DNA of 64,000 nucleotides from Maylandia zebra. Lineage: Eukaryota; Chordata; Actinopteri; Cichliformes; Cichlidae. The notes beneath the pieces are model-generated. The model had not been told where the DNA came from and did no database searches. It worked only from the letters and a program-made list of their open reading frames with translations. This document shows, piece after piece, positions 1 through 11,302 of this stretch. Position 1 is the first letter of the stretch; each line of letters begins with the position of its first letter. Both the position numbers and the translations under genes were made by a program. The DNA lies in NCBI RefSeq assembly GCF_041146795.1, contig NC_135175.1, forward strand, positions 22,646,575 through 22,710,574, read 5' to 3'.

Positions 1-440
1 TAGTTTAAACTTGTAGTCAAATGTTATAGCCAGTGAAACAGACTTGAAAAATGTATTTGAATCTAATTTAATATTTATCTAAATAGAGCAGTCTGAATGT
101 ATATATTACAAAATAACCAGATTGTCTTATTACAAATAAACCTTTAAGAGGTGTATATTTTATATAATTTCTCAAAGTAATTGCACCTGTAAGCCAAACA
201 GCCAATCAATGTTTATTCCAAAGTGTAATGCAAAATTAAAATGACAAATTTAGGACTGTGTAAATAGTTTCTACAGTGACTTCTACTGTACTGTATATTC
301 AACTTCTTACTTGTAATTTCCAGTAAAATGAGTGGATATGAGAGAGTTTAACGACAGGAAAGAAGGAGCAGTGAGAGCAGAGATCTCTCAGATTTCTGAA
401 AACAGATCGTCGAAGTTGCGGTAACTTCAATTTCCAAAAA

Positions 441-491
441 CTTGGTTTGTTGTCAACCTTGGTTTGTTGTCAAACTTGGTTTCTTGTCAAA
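441..491. repeat. 17-bp direct repeat x3
   Basis: Three consecutive 17-mers of the form CTTGGTTTGTTGTCAAN, the third with a T-to-C... change in the central G/C position (TTTCTTG). The same triplet stands at 50582-50632 in the second copy of the block, so it predates the duplication. No function is apparent. Confidence 0.75.
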
Positions 492-720
492 CTAGGGCTT
501 ATGCTTGTCAAAATTAGATAGAGTACATGGCGGAGAAATGATAGAAGATAGAATGGCTTGTCAAAAAAGATGGAGCAGGGAGAGGGAGAGTGATAGGACA
601 GACTGAATTTGCTTGTTAATGGCTTGTTAATGATAGAGGGAGAGGGTTTTCTGCAGCAGGTCACCTGTAAGACAAAAAGAAAGTGGAATTAGACACACTT
701 CCAATAAACCTGGCTTTACC

Positions 721-1207
721 GTATTTTTCAGACTATAAAGCACATTTAAAAGCCTTTAATTTTCTCAAAAATAGACAGTGCACCTTATGTATGGTTGTGC
801 TTACTGATTTCAAACCAATTCTATGTGGTACACGGCACTCTGTCAAATGTTTTAGTATGACTTTGGTAAGCTACAAAGCAGCACCACTTGATGTATCGTC
901 GGAGCATGGCTACCATAGTCAGCACCCTCGTAGAGTAATTCGTACTGTGCTTCAACATAATATGGTGTGTGTGTATAAGGGCCTGGCACCTGTTGAGAGC
1001 CATGCTTATGTAGCAGATTTCAAACTGATCAATCCACATTCATCAGTCCATAAATCCTGAAAAGTAAGTGTATTGTTCTGTATTTTATGTCTTACAACTG
1101 AACAATTTTGAGAGTTATTGTAAATGAGTTGAATAAAGTTTGACTTATCTGTTTTGTTTGGCTTAATGTGCCTTAGAATTTAGTGCGCCTTACAGTCCGA
1201 AAAATAC
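721..1207. mobile_element. Non-autonomous DNA transposon (MITE-like), GTATTTTTC termini
   Basis: The left end GTATTTTTCAGACTATAAAG and the reverse complement of the right end (GTATTTTTCGGACTGTAAGG) form inverted repeats, which continue less perfectly inward. The pattern GTATTTTTCGGACTATAAGG is familiar from widespread vertebrate short inverted-repeat elements; I do not assign the superfamily. The open frame inside (683-1060) starts outside the element and has no recognisable domain, so I treat it as chance. Confidence 0.65.
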
Positions 1208-2210
1208 AGAACATATATATCATTACACACTGAAGAGTTGTACAGTACATTATTAGATTCAACTGAATAAAAATGTTTATCATATGGTGGTGGAACATTT
1301 CTAAGGACATTTTCGCATTCTATTAACACAATAAAAACAAACAGAGTCTGTAAACCAAGATATGGTGCTATAGTAACTTACTATAAACATTATATGGTCA
1401 AGCTAAACCCACACAATGAAGTCAGAGCAGACAGTTTCAGACCACCTGCTTTAAACACTTCACATGCACTCAACTCACATGATCCTAAATGCCCAAAGGT
1501 CTCAAATTCCCGTTTCTGTGTGTACTTACCTGGTACAACAGTATATCATAATGTCTGGGGAGCAGTTAACATAAAAGTAAAAAATAATTTACTCAGTATG
1601 ACTTTTGGCAAAATGAAAAATTTGGAGACAGATGACTCCTAAACAGCAGTTTCTACATTTTTTCAGTCAAATTTGGGGCATGTTTAATACACACTCCACT
1701 AAATCTACAATAAACTTAGCATGGCCGATATTAGGGCCTAATTAAAAATGTACTATGATGATAAGAGAGATCTGTAAGTCTGGAAATGTTTACATAGACT
1801 TTTCTATGATCTGATTATTCCCAAGAGCTGTGCTGACTCACTGCACTAAACTGAATCTCCTATAATGAGAAACATTTCCCAGAACTGCACCTCAGACAAA
1901 CCTTTACTTACCAGACTGAGACGATCAGATCAGCAGTCTAGAGAAAGGAAACAATTCATCAGATCACTGTTTGATGATTCAGACTGTTGAGCCTCTTCAC
2001 ACACAATCCAATTTACTGTGACATAAATTAACTAGTAAATTTATTTAAGGCTTTATGAGCTTACTGTAGTCTAAAGAGGAGATAAATGAACTGCAGCGTC
2101 TCACATGGCTATAGCAAGTGTAATAAAAGCATTCTTTACTACAGAAATACAAAGAATAGCCACCAATATTTGTTGGCACAAGTGCAGGATATACCAAATA
2201 TTTCCTACAC

Positions 2211-2630
2211 AGAAGCTTTGTGGCTCCAACATTTTCTACAACAGGTCAGTACTAGTAAAGTGTGAAAACCAAAACTTTTAAAAATGTTAGATACAAAGTA
2301 ATTATATAAATCAGAAGCAACAGAAAACCTCATCATGTCTGATATGAATATGTAAATTTTAAAATAAATATTGACATGTTACAATAGCAGAGGTGCACCA
2401 TGTTTTGTAATTAAAATTAAATGTCTTAAATTTTTACACTAAAAAGTCCTCTCATTGTACCCGTTGCTAGGAATATTTATGTATTTTGCAGTGTACCTTT
2501 TTGGCAACTTTTCTATTTAATTTTAAAACACATTATATTCACCAAATAAGTGATAAACTAATTAGACACACTGGCTGTAATGTACCTAACAATGTCCACT
2601 CACACCTCTGGTTCTCTTAGTTTTTCATTA
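2211..2630. other. 420-bp stretch present only in the left copy of block A
   Basis: Flanking sequence on both sides matches the right copy at 52459 and 52474. Between them the left copy has about 420 bp and the right copy about 14 unrelated bases. No terminal inverted repeats, poly-A tail or target-site duplication is visible, so a deletion in the right copy is more likely than an insertion here. Confidence 0.6.
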
Positions 2631-3629
2631 TGACTTTGTGTTTTTGCCAATCAGTAAATGGAAACATATCACAAAAAGTCAGACTACTGTATGTAAGTTG
2701 CCAAATGTGCTACGCAATGCCAGGTTCATACTGCTTCAGTTACAATCACTGTTTACTTACCAGCAAAGGCAAAACCAAAGATCTCTTTCACTCTGTGTAA
2801 CAAAAGACAAAGCACAAAAACACAGAATAAGACAACTCAAATCAGCATCACAGTCAATACTGCATCACTCTGTGTAGTCCAAAAGATTCAGTACACTTCT
2901 TTGTTTACCACAGCAACAAACAACTCACCTCTTTTTTCTACACCTTATTAAAGATTACGTCTTCATTAAGGTAAAATGTGGTTTCATCCATTTGTAATAA
3001 GCCACACACGTTTCTCAGTTATGTGATAGCTCTATTAGTTTGGTGCTATTAGATAACACAGTAGATTTAATAAGCAATGATTTACTACACCTAGCTCTGC
3101 ACACTTTATCAAATTCTGACATCACAATTTCAAAGCATGAACAATCATAAATGAAAGCTTGGATGATATTTTTGTAGGCTTCAACATTTGAGTTCGTCTG
3201 CATTCAAATTCTGCTTCCTAAAAATATTATCACCTGCACACAGTATCATTTAATATGCTGTTGTTTTAAATATCTACATATCATATTTATAATATTAATG
3301 GTGCACTGCTGCATTTTATTTATTTGAAGGTGGACGTTTTTTATATTTCGTTAGTTTTTCACAAAGTGAGAAGTTAAACAGAACTGCAGGTGAAGGTTTT
3401 ATTTAAAAAAAAAAACAACCTGCACAAACAAGTGTTTGTTAAACAGTTCTTAAAATTTAACTAAAAAACTAAAATTACCTAATTAAAAAAAACTTCTTGT
3501 TAAGAGATGTTATTATTCTTATATTATGTGTTTCATCCTCACTCTCTCTCTCCCTTCTGTTAATTAACCCACAGCACAAAAACACACCGGTACAGGCACG
3601 TGACTCTTCTTCTCCCGGCTTTCAATCAG

Positions 3630-4306
3630 TAGCTGTGTCCCAAAATGTCGGCTGCATCCTCCGGAGGCCGCATTTGAAGGCCGATTATGTCACAGCCAGT
3701 CGACGAAGGCTGTCTCAAATGCGGCCGACAAATGAGTCCTTCATTTCATAAACTTTTAACATATTTTTAGGCGAGAAAGTAGCGGTGTAAATTGCAAATA
3801 TCTGCTTGGTTTATCAAGACATCGCATATTTGCAAAAGTGTGCCGACGTTTTCAGAGACGTCTGTCACCCACCGGCTCATGGCAAGCCGGGAGGGGGGTT
3901 CAGACCCCCGCTCTTTCGCTACTCAGGTTAAACATGATATACAAGTCACTCTGATAACTTAAAAATGTAATTGTTTGCCTTTTTCTGTGTTTTATTTGTT
4001 CTGGAGTAAATCGGTTTGGCTGAGATCAAAGTTATTAGATTATTAGATTAAATAAAGCTTTATTAATCCATCCGGTGGGTTCCTCCGGGATTTTCACATA
4101 GCTCAATAAACGTTAAACGGTCGAGAATTTACGCCAGTGTCCTGTTATATTTTAAATAGCAAGGAGCAGACGGCCGAGTTTATTAAACTCCAGCGGTGAC
4201 GCAAATCTGAAGGCTAGACCGTCCAGTTTCACAGCCTTCTCGGTCCACGTAGACCGCGAAGGCCGGGTCCTCCGAAAGATGCAGCCGACGTTTTGGGACA
4301 CAGCTA
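3630..4306. mobile_element. Non-autonomous DNA transposon with TAGCTGTGTCCC termini
   Basis: The left end TAGCTGTGTCCCAAAATGTC and the reverse complement of the right end (TAGCTGTGTCCCAAAACGTC) are near-perfect inverted repeats that continue through GGCTGCAT and beyond, at least 30 bp. The interior is GC-richer than the flanks and has no long ORF, as expected of a short non-autonomous element. No clear target-site duplication is seen. Ends of this type are common in fish genomes and resemble hAT-like short elements; the superfamily call is inference. The second copy is at 53486-54175. Confidence 0.65.
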
Positions 4307-5084
4307 ATGGCGGTAAAATGGCTCCTTTGAAGTTGCCGACCCTGCTGCTTCAGCAGCTAATCAGTGGTTCTAAAATGACGGCTCATTACCTTACAACCGA
4401 AAGAATGAGGCCGTTTTTAACTGACTGATTTGTGAAGAGAACTAACTTCAGCTTCCCTAACAGACTCAGAAACACTAACACACCGAATGAACCAAATACA
4501 ACACAATAACTGTAATAAACAATCAAATGAACCATATTAATTTCACACTGGGCCTATAGCAGCTAGGCGTTAGCACTTAGGGCTAGCATACCAAACACTC
4601 CTTTTAAATAGTAAAATTACAACGTTTCACTAAAAAAGCAGCCATTGTGTTACTTTAACACGACTGGCTTCATAAGTCACTAACAACAACTGGGTAAATC
4701 CCTCATACAGCTTATAGACATTTCATTTCAGAAAAGAGAGACAGAGAAGCAGCGCTTACCGGTGGGGATCGAGCTGAGAGTGGACGGAGATTCAGGAGTC
4801 AGGCAGAGACGTTAAAAAAAGAGGCATTCACGGGTAGTGGGAAACTCCGCAATTACACAAAATTGGCATGGAAAACGTGAAAAATATATGTAAATTTAAA
4901 TATTATTATACTAGATTTTTTTGCAACAAAAAGCAACTAGCAGAAATTTAATTCTATAAGTTTAATAAATGTTTAAAACAGGATTCTTTGAATTTGAAAT
5001 AATGGTTAAAAGACATAAATAAACACAAGGTCATTATGTTAAAATGTACTTTATTATGATAGATTTATTTAACTGACTGCAGTA

Positions 5085-5290
5085 ATAAGAACAGTCTTCT
5101 GCTGAACACCAACACCAAGGAGCTGGTGTTGGTGATCGCCTAAGCATCCTCACAGTAGGAGCTGCAGAGGTTCATCTCACTCCACTGCAGGACTCAAGAG
5201 GTTCAGGAGGTCCCTTAACCCCACTGCTATGAGACTTTTTAACAGGGACTCCTGATATGTTCATTGCACATTTGTTTCTTTTATTCTACT
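5085..5290 (+). mobile_element. LINE 3' remnant (end of a reverse-transcriptase ORF)
   Basis: The plus strand around 5197-5251 reads K-R-F-R-R-S-L-N-P-T-A-M-R-L-F-N followed by R-D-S-stop. That is the kind of sequence that ends the ORF2 of L2/Rex-type fish LINEs. Upstream frames are broken. It is a short degenerate fragment, repeated in the second copy of the block at about 54985-55195. The family is not resolved. Confidence 0.45.
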
Positions 5291-6215
5291 ACATATTGGT
5301 TGTAATCATGAATTCTGAATTGCTTTAAAGCTGAAGCTGTCTGCTAAAACTAGCTGAAAAAGCTGAAAAGTTGCAGAAATTGTAAAAACTTTGCAGAAGC
5401 AAAGGAACTTTGCTAAAATGTAATAACTTCGCAGAACTGCAATATCTTAGAGGAAACATAATACTTGGCAGAAATACAATAGCATAGCAGAACTTTGCAG
5501 AAATATTGTAACTTACCAGAAACATGATAACTTCTCAAAAATACAAGAATTTAGGAGAAATAGTATAAGATAACAGAAAGAATATATTTAGCCAAAAATA
5601 CTTAAACATTACAGAAACACTATGATTTAGAAAAATAGTACAACAGAGCAGAAATATTGTGATTTACCAGAGACACTGTGATGAACTATGAATATTGTAA
5701 TTTTAAATTAAGACTATGTTTTAGCACAAATATTATAATTTGGCAGAAATACTATAATTTGGCAGAAATACTATGTTTCAGCACAAATACTCTGGTTTAG
5801 CACAAATATTATAACATAGCAGAAATACAATTATATAGCAGAAATGCTATATTTAGAAAGAAAAATATAATATAGTAGAAATAGTATGATTTAGCAGAAA
5901 TACTGTATTTAGCACAAGTACCAAAAAGTAGCAGAAATACTATGATTTAGCAGAAATACTATGATTGAGAAGAAGTACTAAGATGTAGTAAAAGTACTTT
6001 GATTTAACAGAATTACAATTATGGAGGAGTAATACTTTAAAATGGGAGAAATAGCCTAAAGGGAAGAGTATTTGTGCCATGGAGTGTTAACAAGAATGTG
6101 AGGTCCATATTAGAAAAGCTGGTAAAATCACAAAAGTTTGCAGAATTGTAATAAATGATGAATATGAATTACTGGTCTGTGACAGTGTATTAATTTGTAG
6201 GGAAAAAAACATGTT

Positions 6216-6286
6216 GACCAAGGTGGAATTGAACCCACAACCTTTGGTTTGCAGACCCGTGTCATTACCAACTGCGCCACTTGGAA
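6216..6286 (-). pseudogene. Degenerate tRNA-like sequence
   Basis: On the minus strand the order of tRNA parts is recognisable: CCAAG with a matching CTTGG at the far end (acceptor), TGGCGCAGTTGGTAA (A-box/D-arm type), a GGGTCTGCAAACC anticodon-arm-like segment, and GTGGGTTCAATTCCAC (B-box/T-arm). The T stem is one base short, the D stem does not close well and the anticodon loop is ambiguous (GCA is possible). It looks like a tRNA pseudogene or a tRNA-derived SINE head, not a working tRNA. No other array unit has it. Confidence 0.5.
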
Positions 6287-6970
6287 AGAGAGGAGCCGCT
6301 TTGAAAAACAGGGTGATGAGGAGTCCGAATTAGATCGCGGTGAGAGGCGGAAAACCCCATTTTTTGCAGTTACAAAACGTTGTGTAACTCAAACACTGGT
6401 GTACTTTGACTGCGATTTTCATTGCTCTATGTACAACCGTCACTGAGATATGACGAGAGAGGAAACGGAAGACCTCAGATATGATTGGCTGACTGGGAAG
6501 CCGTGCAGGCCCTGATATGTGATATGTGTCTGAGTCCTCACAGAGGATTGGCTGCCTGGCAGAAATATATAGAAATAGTATGATTAAGCATAAATACTAC
6601 ATTTAGCAGAAATACTATATTAAGCACAAATCCTATAAAAAGCAGAAATACTATATTAAGCACAAATCCTATTAAAAGCAGAAATAGTATGATTTAGCAC
6701 AATAGTAATAAGTTAAACAGAAAAATCGGAAAAGCAAAATGGACAGCTGAAAAAATGCTGAACATGCTGAGGTTCCCTCAAATATACTTGTTATATACTT
6801 GTTAATTGAAAAATATCTGCAAAAAAATCTATAACAGCCACACAATCACAAATATGTACACATAAGGAAACACACATGCACAGAGAGACACACACACAAT
6901 ATCCAATTCAGTCAACCAGTCTAAATATATTGAATTTGAATCTTACAATGAGATCATCCTATTAAAAGCC

Positions 6971-7002
6971 TCTCTCTCTCTCTCTGTCTCTCTCTCTCTC
7001 TG

Positions 7003-7072
<70 letters not shown>

Positions 7073-7127
7073 GATCCAATTCAAACATATTGAATTTTAA
7101 TCTTACAATGAGATCATCCCATAAAGA

Positions 7128-7206
<79 letters not shown>

Positions 7207-7223
7207 GGATCATCCCATAAAGA

Positions 7224-7319
<96 letters not shown>
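6971..7319. repeat. Three consecutive (TC)n-GT-(AC)n microsatellite tracts
   Basis: Tracts at 6971-7071, 7132-7204 and 7226-7319 each run from polypyrimidine TC through TGTC into alternating AC. They are separated by short copies of the same flank (GATCATCCCATAAAGAGGC). The triplication includes the flank, so it arose by unequal exchange or slippage of a larger segment. Cys/Val and Ser/Leu or His/Thr open frames across it are artefacts of the repeat. Confidence 0.9.
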
Positions 7320-7321
<2 letters not shown>

Positions 7322-8729
7322 GAGAGAGAACTAAGTTTCTAGGTCAGCCTGGGAGCTGCTGAATTTGAATCCACCAATCAGAGAGGCTGTGTACTTTTTC
7401 CCGCCAAAACAGGTGCACACAGGCTGCACAGAGAAGGGGAGAGACACAGGATTATTCCAGTCTATTTCTCATAGTGAGGACTCCCCTCAAACAAATGACT
7501 ATAATTTCCTAACCGTAGGGGCTAGAGCGGTCATTCTTACACCGTTTTGTTCAGAAGAGATGGGGGAATCTTCCAGTGTTGACAATTTATCATTAAAATA
7601 TGAATTATTAAAGATATTTGACTTGTAATGCACCATAACTGAGTAGAGCGAAGCAAAAACTGCCTTGACTTGCCCTCAAACAACGCTTTGTAACTCTAAA
7701 TCTATTTGGAGTATCGATATCATTCTTTCACCGTAAGAGACAGCAGGCTTTGGTGAACAGTCATGGAAATTTTCAGGTCTCTGTGGAAATCCAACAAAAA
7801 GTTATGACGAGAGAAAAAAGGGGTTCATTTCCAGAGCTTGAAATCTGAAGAAATCTGAGCGAAGGACGAATTTCCTACCCTCAAACAAGTCCAACTCATT
7901 TCAGAACGGTAATAGGTGAGAAAGAAATTCTTGAATTGTGAGCGTCAGGGGTGTCTGAAGATATTCGGGGACAAGCCTCATGTCTTAACTTTGCTTCGTT
8001 AAGGAGATATGACGATTCGAATATGCCTCTCATTACAGAAATGCAGCGGTGATTTTGAACAAGCTCTCCATTGACTTTATATGGAGAGTTTTCTGACCTT
8101 GTGTTAGTCTGAGGAGATTTGCCAAAATTCTATAAATCCCACAACAATGATGGTGACATTTTCTGAAAGCCAGCAAAAATACCTACGTTTTGATGTATAA
8201 TTTGTGGAAGTTGAGTGAAAATTGAGCAAGTAGCAAACAGTTGTTTGGATATGAAGTGAAAATTGCAAAACCTTCAGTGACACACTGGAAGCCAAGAGCA
8301 TAGCAACGATAACAACGCATGTATTTTGTGAAAAATCACAATTTTGCAACTCAAAACTTTAAGAGGCATAAAAGTAAAACAGTAAAATATTTGAAAAAGC
8401 TGAATCATACCTGAATAGCCCAATAATTTGTGAACATTTTAAAGTTTGAATGGTTGTTCTATGTGAAAGTATGAGGAAGTAGTTAGGTTTCAAAAACAAG
8501 CAAAATTTAGCAGAATTTTGGAAGTTTTCCATTCATTTCAATGGGACAAATTAAAGGAAAAAAGCTTAATATTTTAAAAAGTATAATAGCAAAAAATAGC
8601 AAAAGTCATAGCGCACATTAGCAGAAATAGCAGAATAGTTTAAAATTTGAACGGTGAAAATCGGCTGAAAATTGTGGAAGTAGTTAAGTGCCAAAAAAAG
8701 CACAAAAAGTGGCAACTAGAATAAAGTAG

Positions 8730-8962
8730 AATAAAGAATAAAGAGAAACAGGAACTCAATAGTGTGGATGCTTAAAGCATCCACACAATAAAGAATAAAG
8801 AGAAACAGGAACTCAATAGTGTGGATGCTTAAAGCATCCACACAATAATAAAGAATAAAGAGAAACAGGAACTCAATAGTGTGGATGCTTAAAGCATCCA
8901 CACAATAAAGAATAAAGAGAAACAGGAACTCAATAGTGTGGATGCTTAAAGCATCCACACAA
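8730..8962. repeat. Terminal palindrome unit x4 (57/60 bp period)
   Basis: Four copies of a unit reading AATAAAGAATAAAGAGAAAC, then AGGAACTCAATA, then a perfect palindrome with 12-nt arms GTGTGGATGCTT around a central A. The palindromes are at 8762-8786, 8819-8843, 8879-8903 and 8936-8960, giving spacings of 57, 60 and 57 bp; the 60 has one extra ATA. The next array unit begins 2 bp after the last palindrome. Confidence 0.95.
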
Positions 8963-9957
8963 CTAGAAAAATTTGCATTTCCTGCGAAAATGCAGTGTGG
9001 ATGCTTAAAGCTGAAGCTGTATGCAAAAAGTAGCTGAAAAAGCTGAAAAGTTGCAGAAATTGTAAAAACTTTGCAGAAGCTAAAGAAGTTTGCTAAAATG
9101 GAATAACTTAGCAGAACTGCAATATCTTAGAGGAAACATAATACTTGGCAGAAATACAATAGCATAGCAGAATTTAGCAGAAATATTGTAACTTACCAGA
9201 AACATGATAACTTCTCAAAAATACAAGAATTTAGGAGAAATAGTATAAGATAACAGAAAGAATATATTTAGCCAAAAATACTTAAACATTACAGAAACAC
9301 TATGATTTAGAAAAATAGTACAACAGAGCAGAAATATTGTGATTTACCAGAGACACTGTGATGAACTATGAATATTGTAATTTTAAATTGAGACTATGTT
9401 TTAGCACAAATATTATAATTTGGCAGAAATACTATAATTTAGCAGAAATACTATATTAAGCACAAATCCTATAAAAAGCAGAAATGGTATGATTAAGCAC
9501 AAATACTACATTTAGTAGAAATACTTTGTTTTAGCACAAATCCCATAAAAAGCAGAAATACTGTACTATGATTTAGTAGAAAAACTATAATTAATCAGAA
9601 ATACTAAATATAGCAGAAATACTATATTAAGCACAAATCTTATAAAATAGCAGAAATAGTATGATTTAGCACAATAGTAATAAGTTAAACAGAAAAATTG
9701 GAAAAGCAAAATGGACAGCTGAAAAAATGCTGAACATGCTGAGGTTCCCTCAAATATACTTGTTAAATGACAAAAATCTGCAAAAAAATTTATTACAGCC
9801 ACACAATCACAAATATGTACACATGAGGAAACACACATGCACAGAGAGACACACACACAAGATCCAATTCAGTCAACCAGTCTAAATATATTGAATTTAA
9901 ATCTTAGAATGAGATCATCCCATTAAAAGCCTTTCTCTCTCTCTCTCTCTCTCTCTG

Positions 9958-10024
<67 letters not shown>

Positions 10025-10026
<2 letters not shown>

Positions 10027-10350
10027 GAGAGAGAAGTAAGTTTCTAGGTCAGCCTGGGAGCTGGTGAATTTGAATCCACCAATCAGAGAGGCTGTGCACT
10101 TTTCCCCACCAAAACAGGTGCACCTGTTTACACACGCAGCAGCACAGAGAGACACAGGATTTTTGCAGTCTATTTCTCATAGTGACGACTCCCCTCAAAC
10201 AAATGACCGTAATTTCCTAACCGTAGGGGCTAGAACGGTCATTCTTACACCGTTTTGTTCAGAAGAGATGGGGGAATCTTCAAGTGTTGACAATTTAATA
10301 TTAAAATATGAATTTTTAGAGATATATGACATGGATGACTTGTTGACTTA
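10025..10350. repeat. Representative core module, non-terminal type
   Basis: This ~300 bp module begins after the AC tract with GGGAGAGAGAAGTAAGTTTC and includes ATCCACCAATCAGAGAGG, CCTAACCGTAGGGGCTAGA and CATTCTTACACCGTTTTGTT. The non-terminal type ends GACATGGATGACTTGTTGAC and runs into the 66-bp monomers. I count 23 cores in the two arrays, near: 7365, 10064, 11340, 12472, 15015, 16129, 18688, 19805, 21202, 22324, 24902, 26107, 27163, 29829, 31020, 32160, 33433, 34418, 35826, 56028, 57065, 59771 and 60894. Those near 7365, 12472, 16129, 22324, 27163, 32160, 35826, 57065 and 60894 are the terminal type. Confidence 0.85.
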
Positions 10351-10620
10351 GAAGCCACGAATTCCCCAATATGCAAATTTGAATGCCTGAGACCACATAT
10401 GTGATTGGCTGGCTGGGAAGCCGTGCAGGCCCTGATTTGTGGATTTGAATTCCTCAGCCCTCATATATGATTGGCTGGCTTAGAAGCCACGAAGGCCCCA
10501 ATATGCAAATTTGAATGCCTCAGGACACTTATTTGATTGGCTGGGAAACTGTGCAGGCCCTGATTTGAAAATTTGAATGTCTCAGTCCTCACAGAGGATT
10601 GGCTGCCTGGGGACCTGGCA
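10351..10620. repeat. 66-bp monomer block with octamer and CCAAT motifs
   Basis: Four monomers are marked by GATTGG at 10403, 10469, 10535 and 10598 (spacings 66, 66, 63). Alternate monomers carry CCCCAATATGCAAATTTGAA, so the octamer ATGCAAAT stands at 10371-10378 and 10503-10510, exactly 132 bp apart. Complete or nearly complete blocks follow every non-terminal core, 14 blocks in all. The copy at 56310-56510 has lost one monomer. Confidence 0.85.
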
Positions 10621-11100
10621 GAAATATATAGAAATACTATTATTAAGCATAAATACTACATTTAGTAGAAATACTATGTTTTAGCACAAATACTATAAAA
10701 AGAAGAAAAACTATAATTTAGCAGAAATACTATATTAAGCACAAATCCTATAAAAAGCAGAAATACTATAATTTAGAACAAATAGTATAAAAAGCAGAAA
10801 TACTATAATTTAGCAGAAATACTATGTTAGGCACAAATCCTATAAAAAGCAGAAATACTATAATTTAGCAGAAATACTATGTTAGGCACAAATCCTATAA
10901 AAAGCAGAAATACTATAATTTAGCAGAAATACTATGTTAGGCACAAATCCTATAAAAAGCAGAAATACTATAATTTAGCAGAAATACTATATTAGGCATA
11001 AATCCTATGAAAAGCAGAAATAGTATGATTTAGCAGAAATACTGTATTTAGCACAAGTACCGAAAAGTACCAGAAATACTATGATTTAGCAGAATAGTAA
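10621..11100. repeat. 18-19 bp AT-rich minisatellite
   Basis: Alternating GCAGAAATACTATAATTTA (19 bp) and GCACAAATCCTATAAAAA (18 bp) with variants such as GCAGAAATACTATGTTAG. At 10790-10990 a three-part higher-order repeat of about 56 bp is repeated several times almost without change. The same minisatellite links head to core and core to core in every unit. Only one strand is A-rich with regular GCAGAAATA starts, giving a strong strand asymmetry. Confidence 0.9.
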
Positions 11101-11237
11101 TAACTTATTGAAACACAAATGCACAGAGGGACACACAAACACAGGCTCTAATCCAGTCAACCAGTCTAACTATGTTCAATTTAAATCCTACAATGACATG
11201 CTGCCAAATAAGGGCAGGGTCCTCTCTCTCCCACTAA

Positions 11238-11302
<65 letters not shown>

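Larger units (their letters stand above)
1..5321. repeat. Block A, left copy of a duplicated ~5 kb segment
   Basis: This whole stretch is matched by 50139-55212 in the same orientation, with small indels and scattered substitutions. The match starts at the first base of the window, so the true left edge lies outside. No convincing gene is visible: open frames are short and lie in transposon remnants. It contains a 17-bp triplet repeat (441-491), a small inverted-repeat element (721-1207), a larger one (3630-4306) and a LINE 3' remnant (5085-5290). Bases 2211-2630 have no counterpart in the right copy, where 14 unrelated bases stand instead. The segment ends at 5321, where a truncated array unit begins. 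The same junction occurs at 55212. Confidence 0.85.
5322..8962. repeat. Array B, unit 1 (5'-truncated head, one core)
   Basis: The unit starts inside the head at GCTTTAAAGC, so it lacks the first ~40 bp seen in later units. In order it holds a head (5322-5760), an 18-19 bp minisatellite, an atypical stretch 6003-6540 with a degenerate tRNA-like sequence, a scrap of a 66-bp-monomer block (6475-6560), three TC/AC tracts (6971-7071, 7132-7204, 7226-7319), one core of the terminal type (7320-7627), the 1.1 kb tail (7628-8722) and four copies of the terminal palindrome unit. It is the only unit with a single core and three microsatellite tracts. Confidence 0.8.

Noticed and set aside
683..1060. 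125-codon plus-strand open frame (and its 128-codon counterpart at 50824-51210)
   Set aside because: It spans a short inverted-repeat transposon and its flank, shows no domain, and differs by an 8-bp-scale indel between copies.
3880..3930. B-box-like GGGTTCAGACCC within the transposon of block A, as a possible tRNA gene
   Set aside because: No A-box or acceptor stem is found at the right distance. The sequence is better read as a small GC-rich stem inside the element.
8104..8349. Minus-strand ~80-codon frames repeated in every unit tail, and 60-80 codon frames in heads
   Set aside because: They are shared only because the DNA is repeated. No start context, domain or codon constraint is visible.
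9958..10155. Minus-strand Cys/Val-rich and plus-strand His/Thr-rich open frames across the microsatellites
   Set aside because: They are translations of (AC)n and (TC)n repeats.
10621..11100. CRISPR-like look of short regularly repeated 18-19 bp units
   Set aside because: There are no unique spacers, the repeats abut each other, and the genome is clearly that of a vertebrate. It is a minisatellite.
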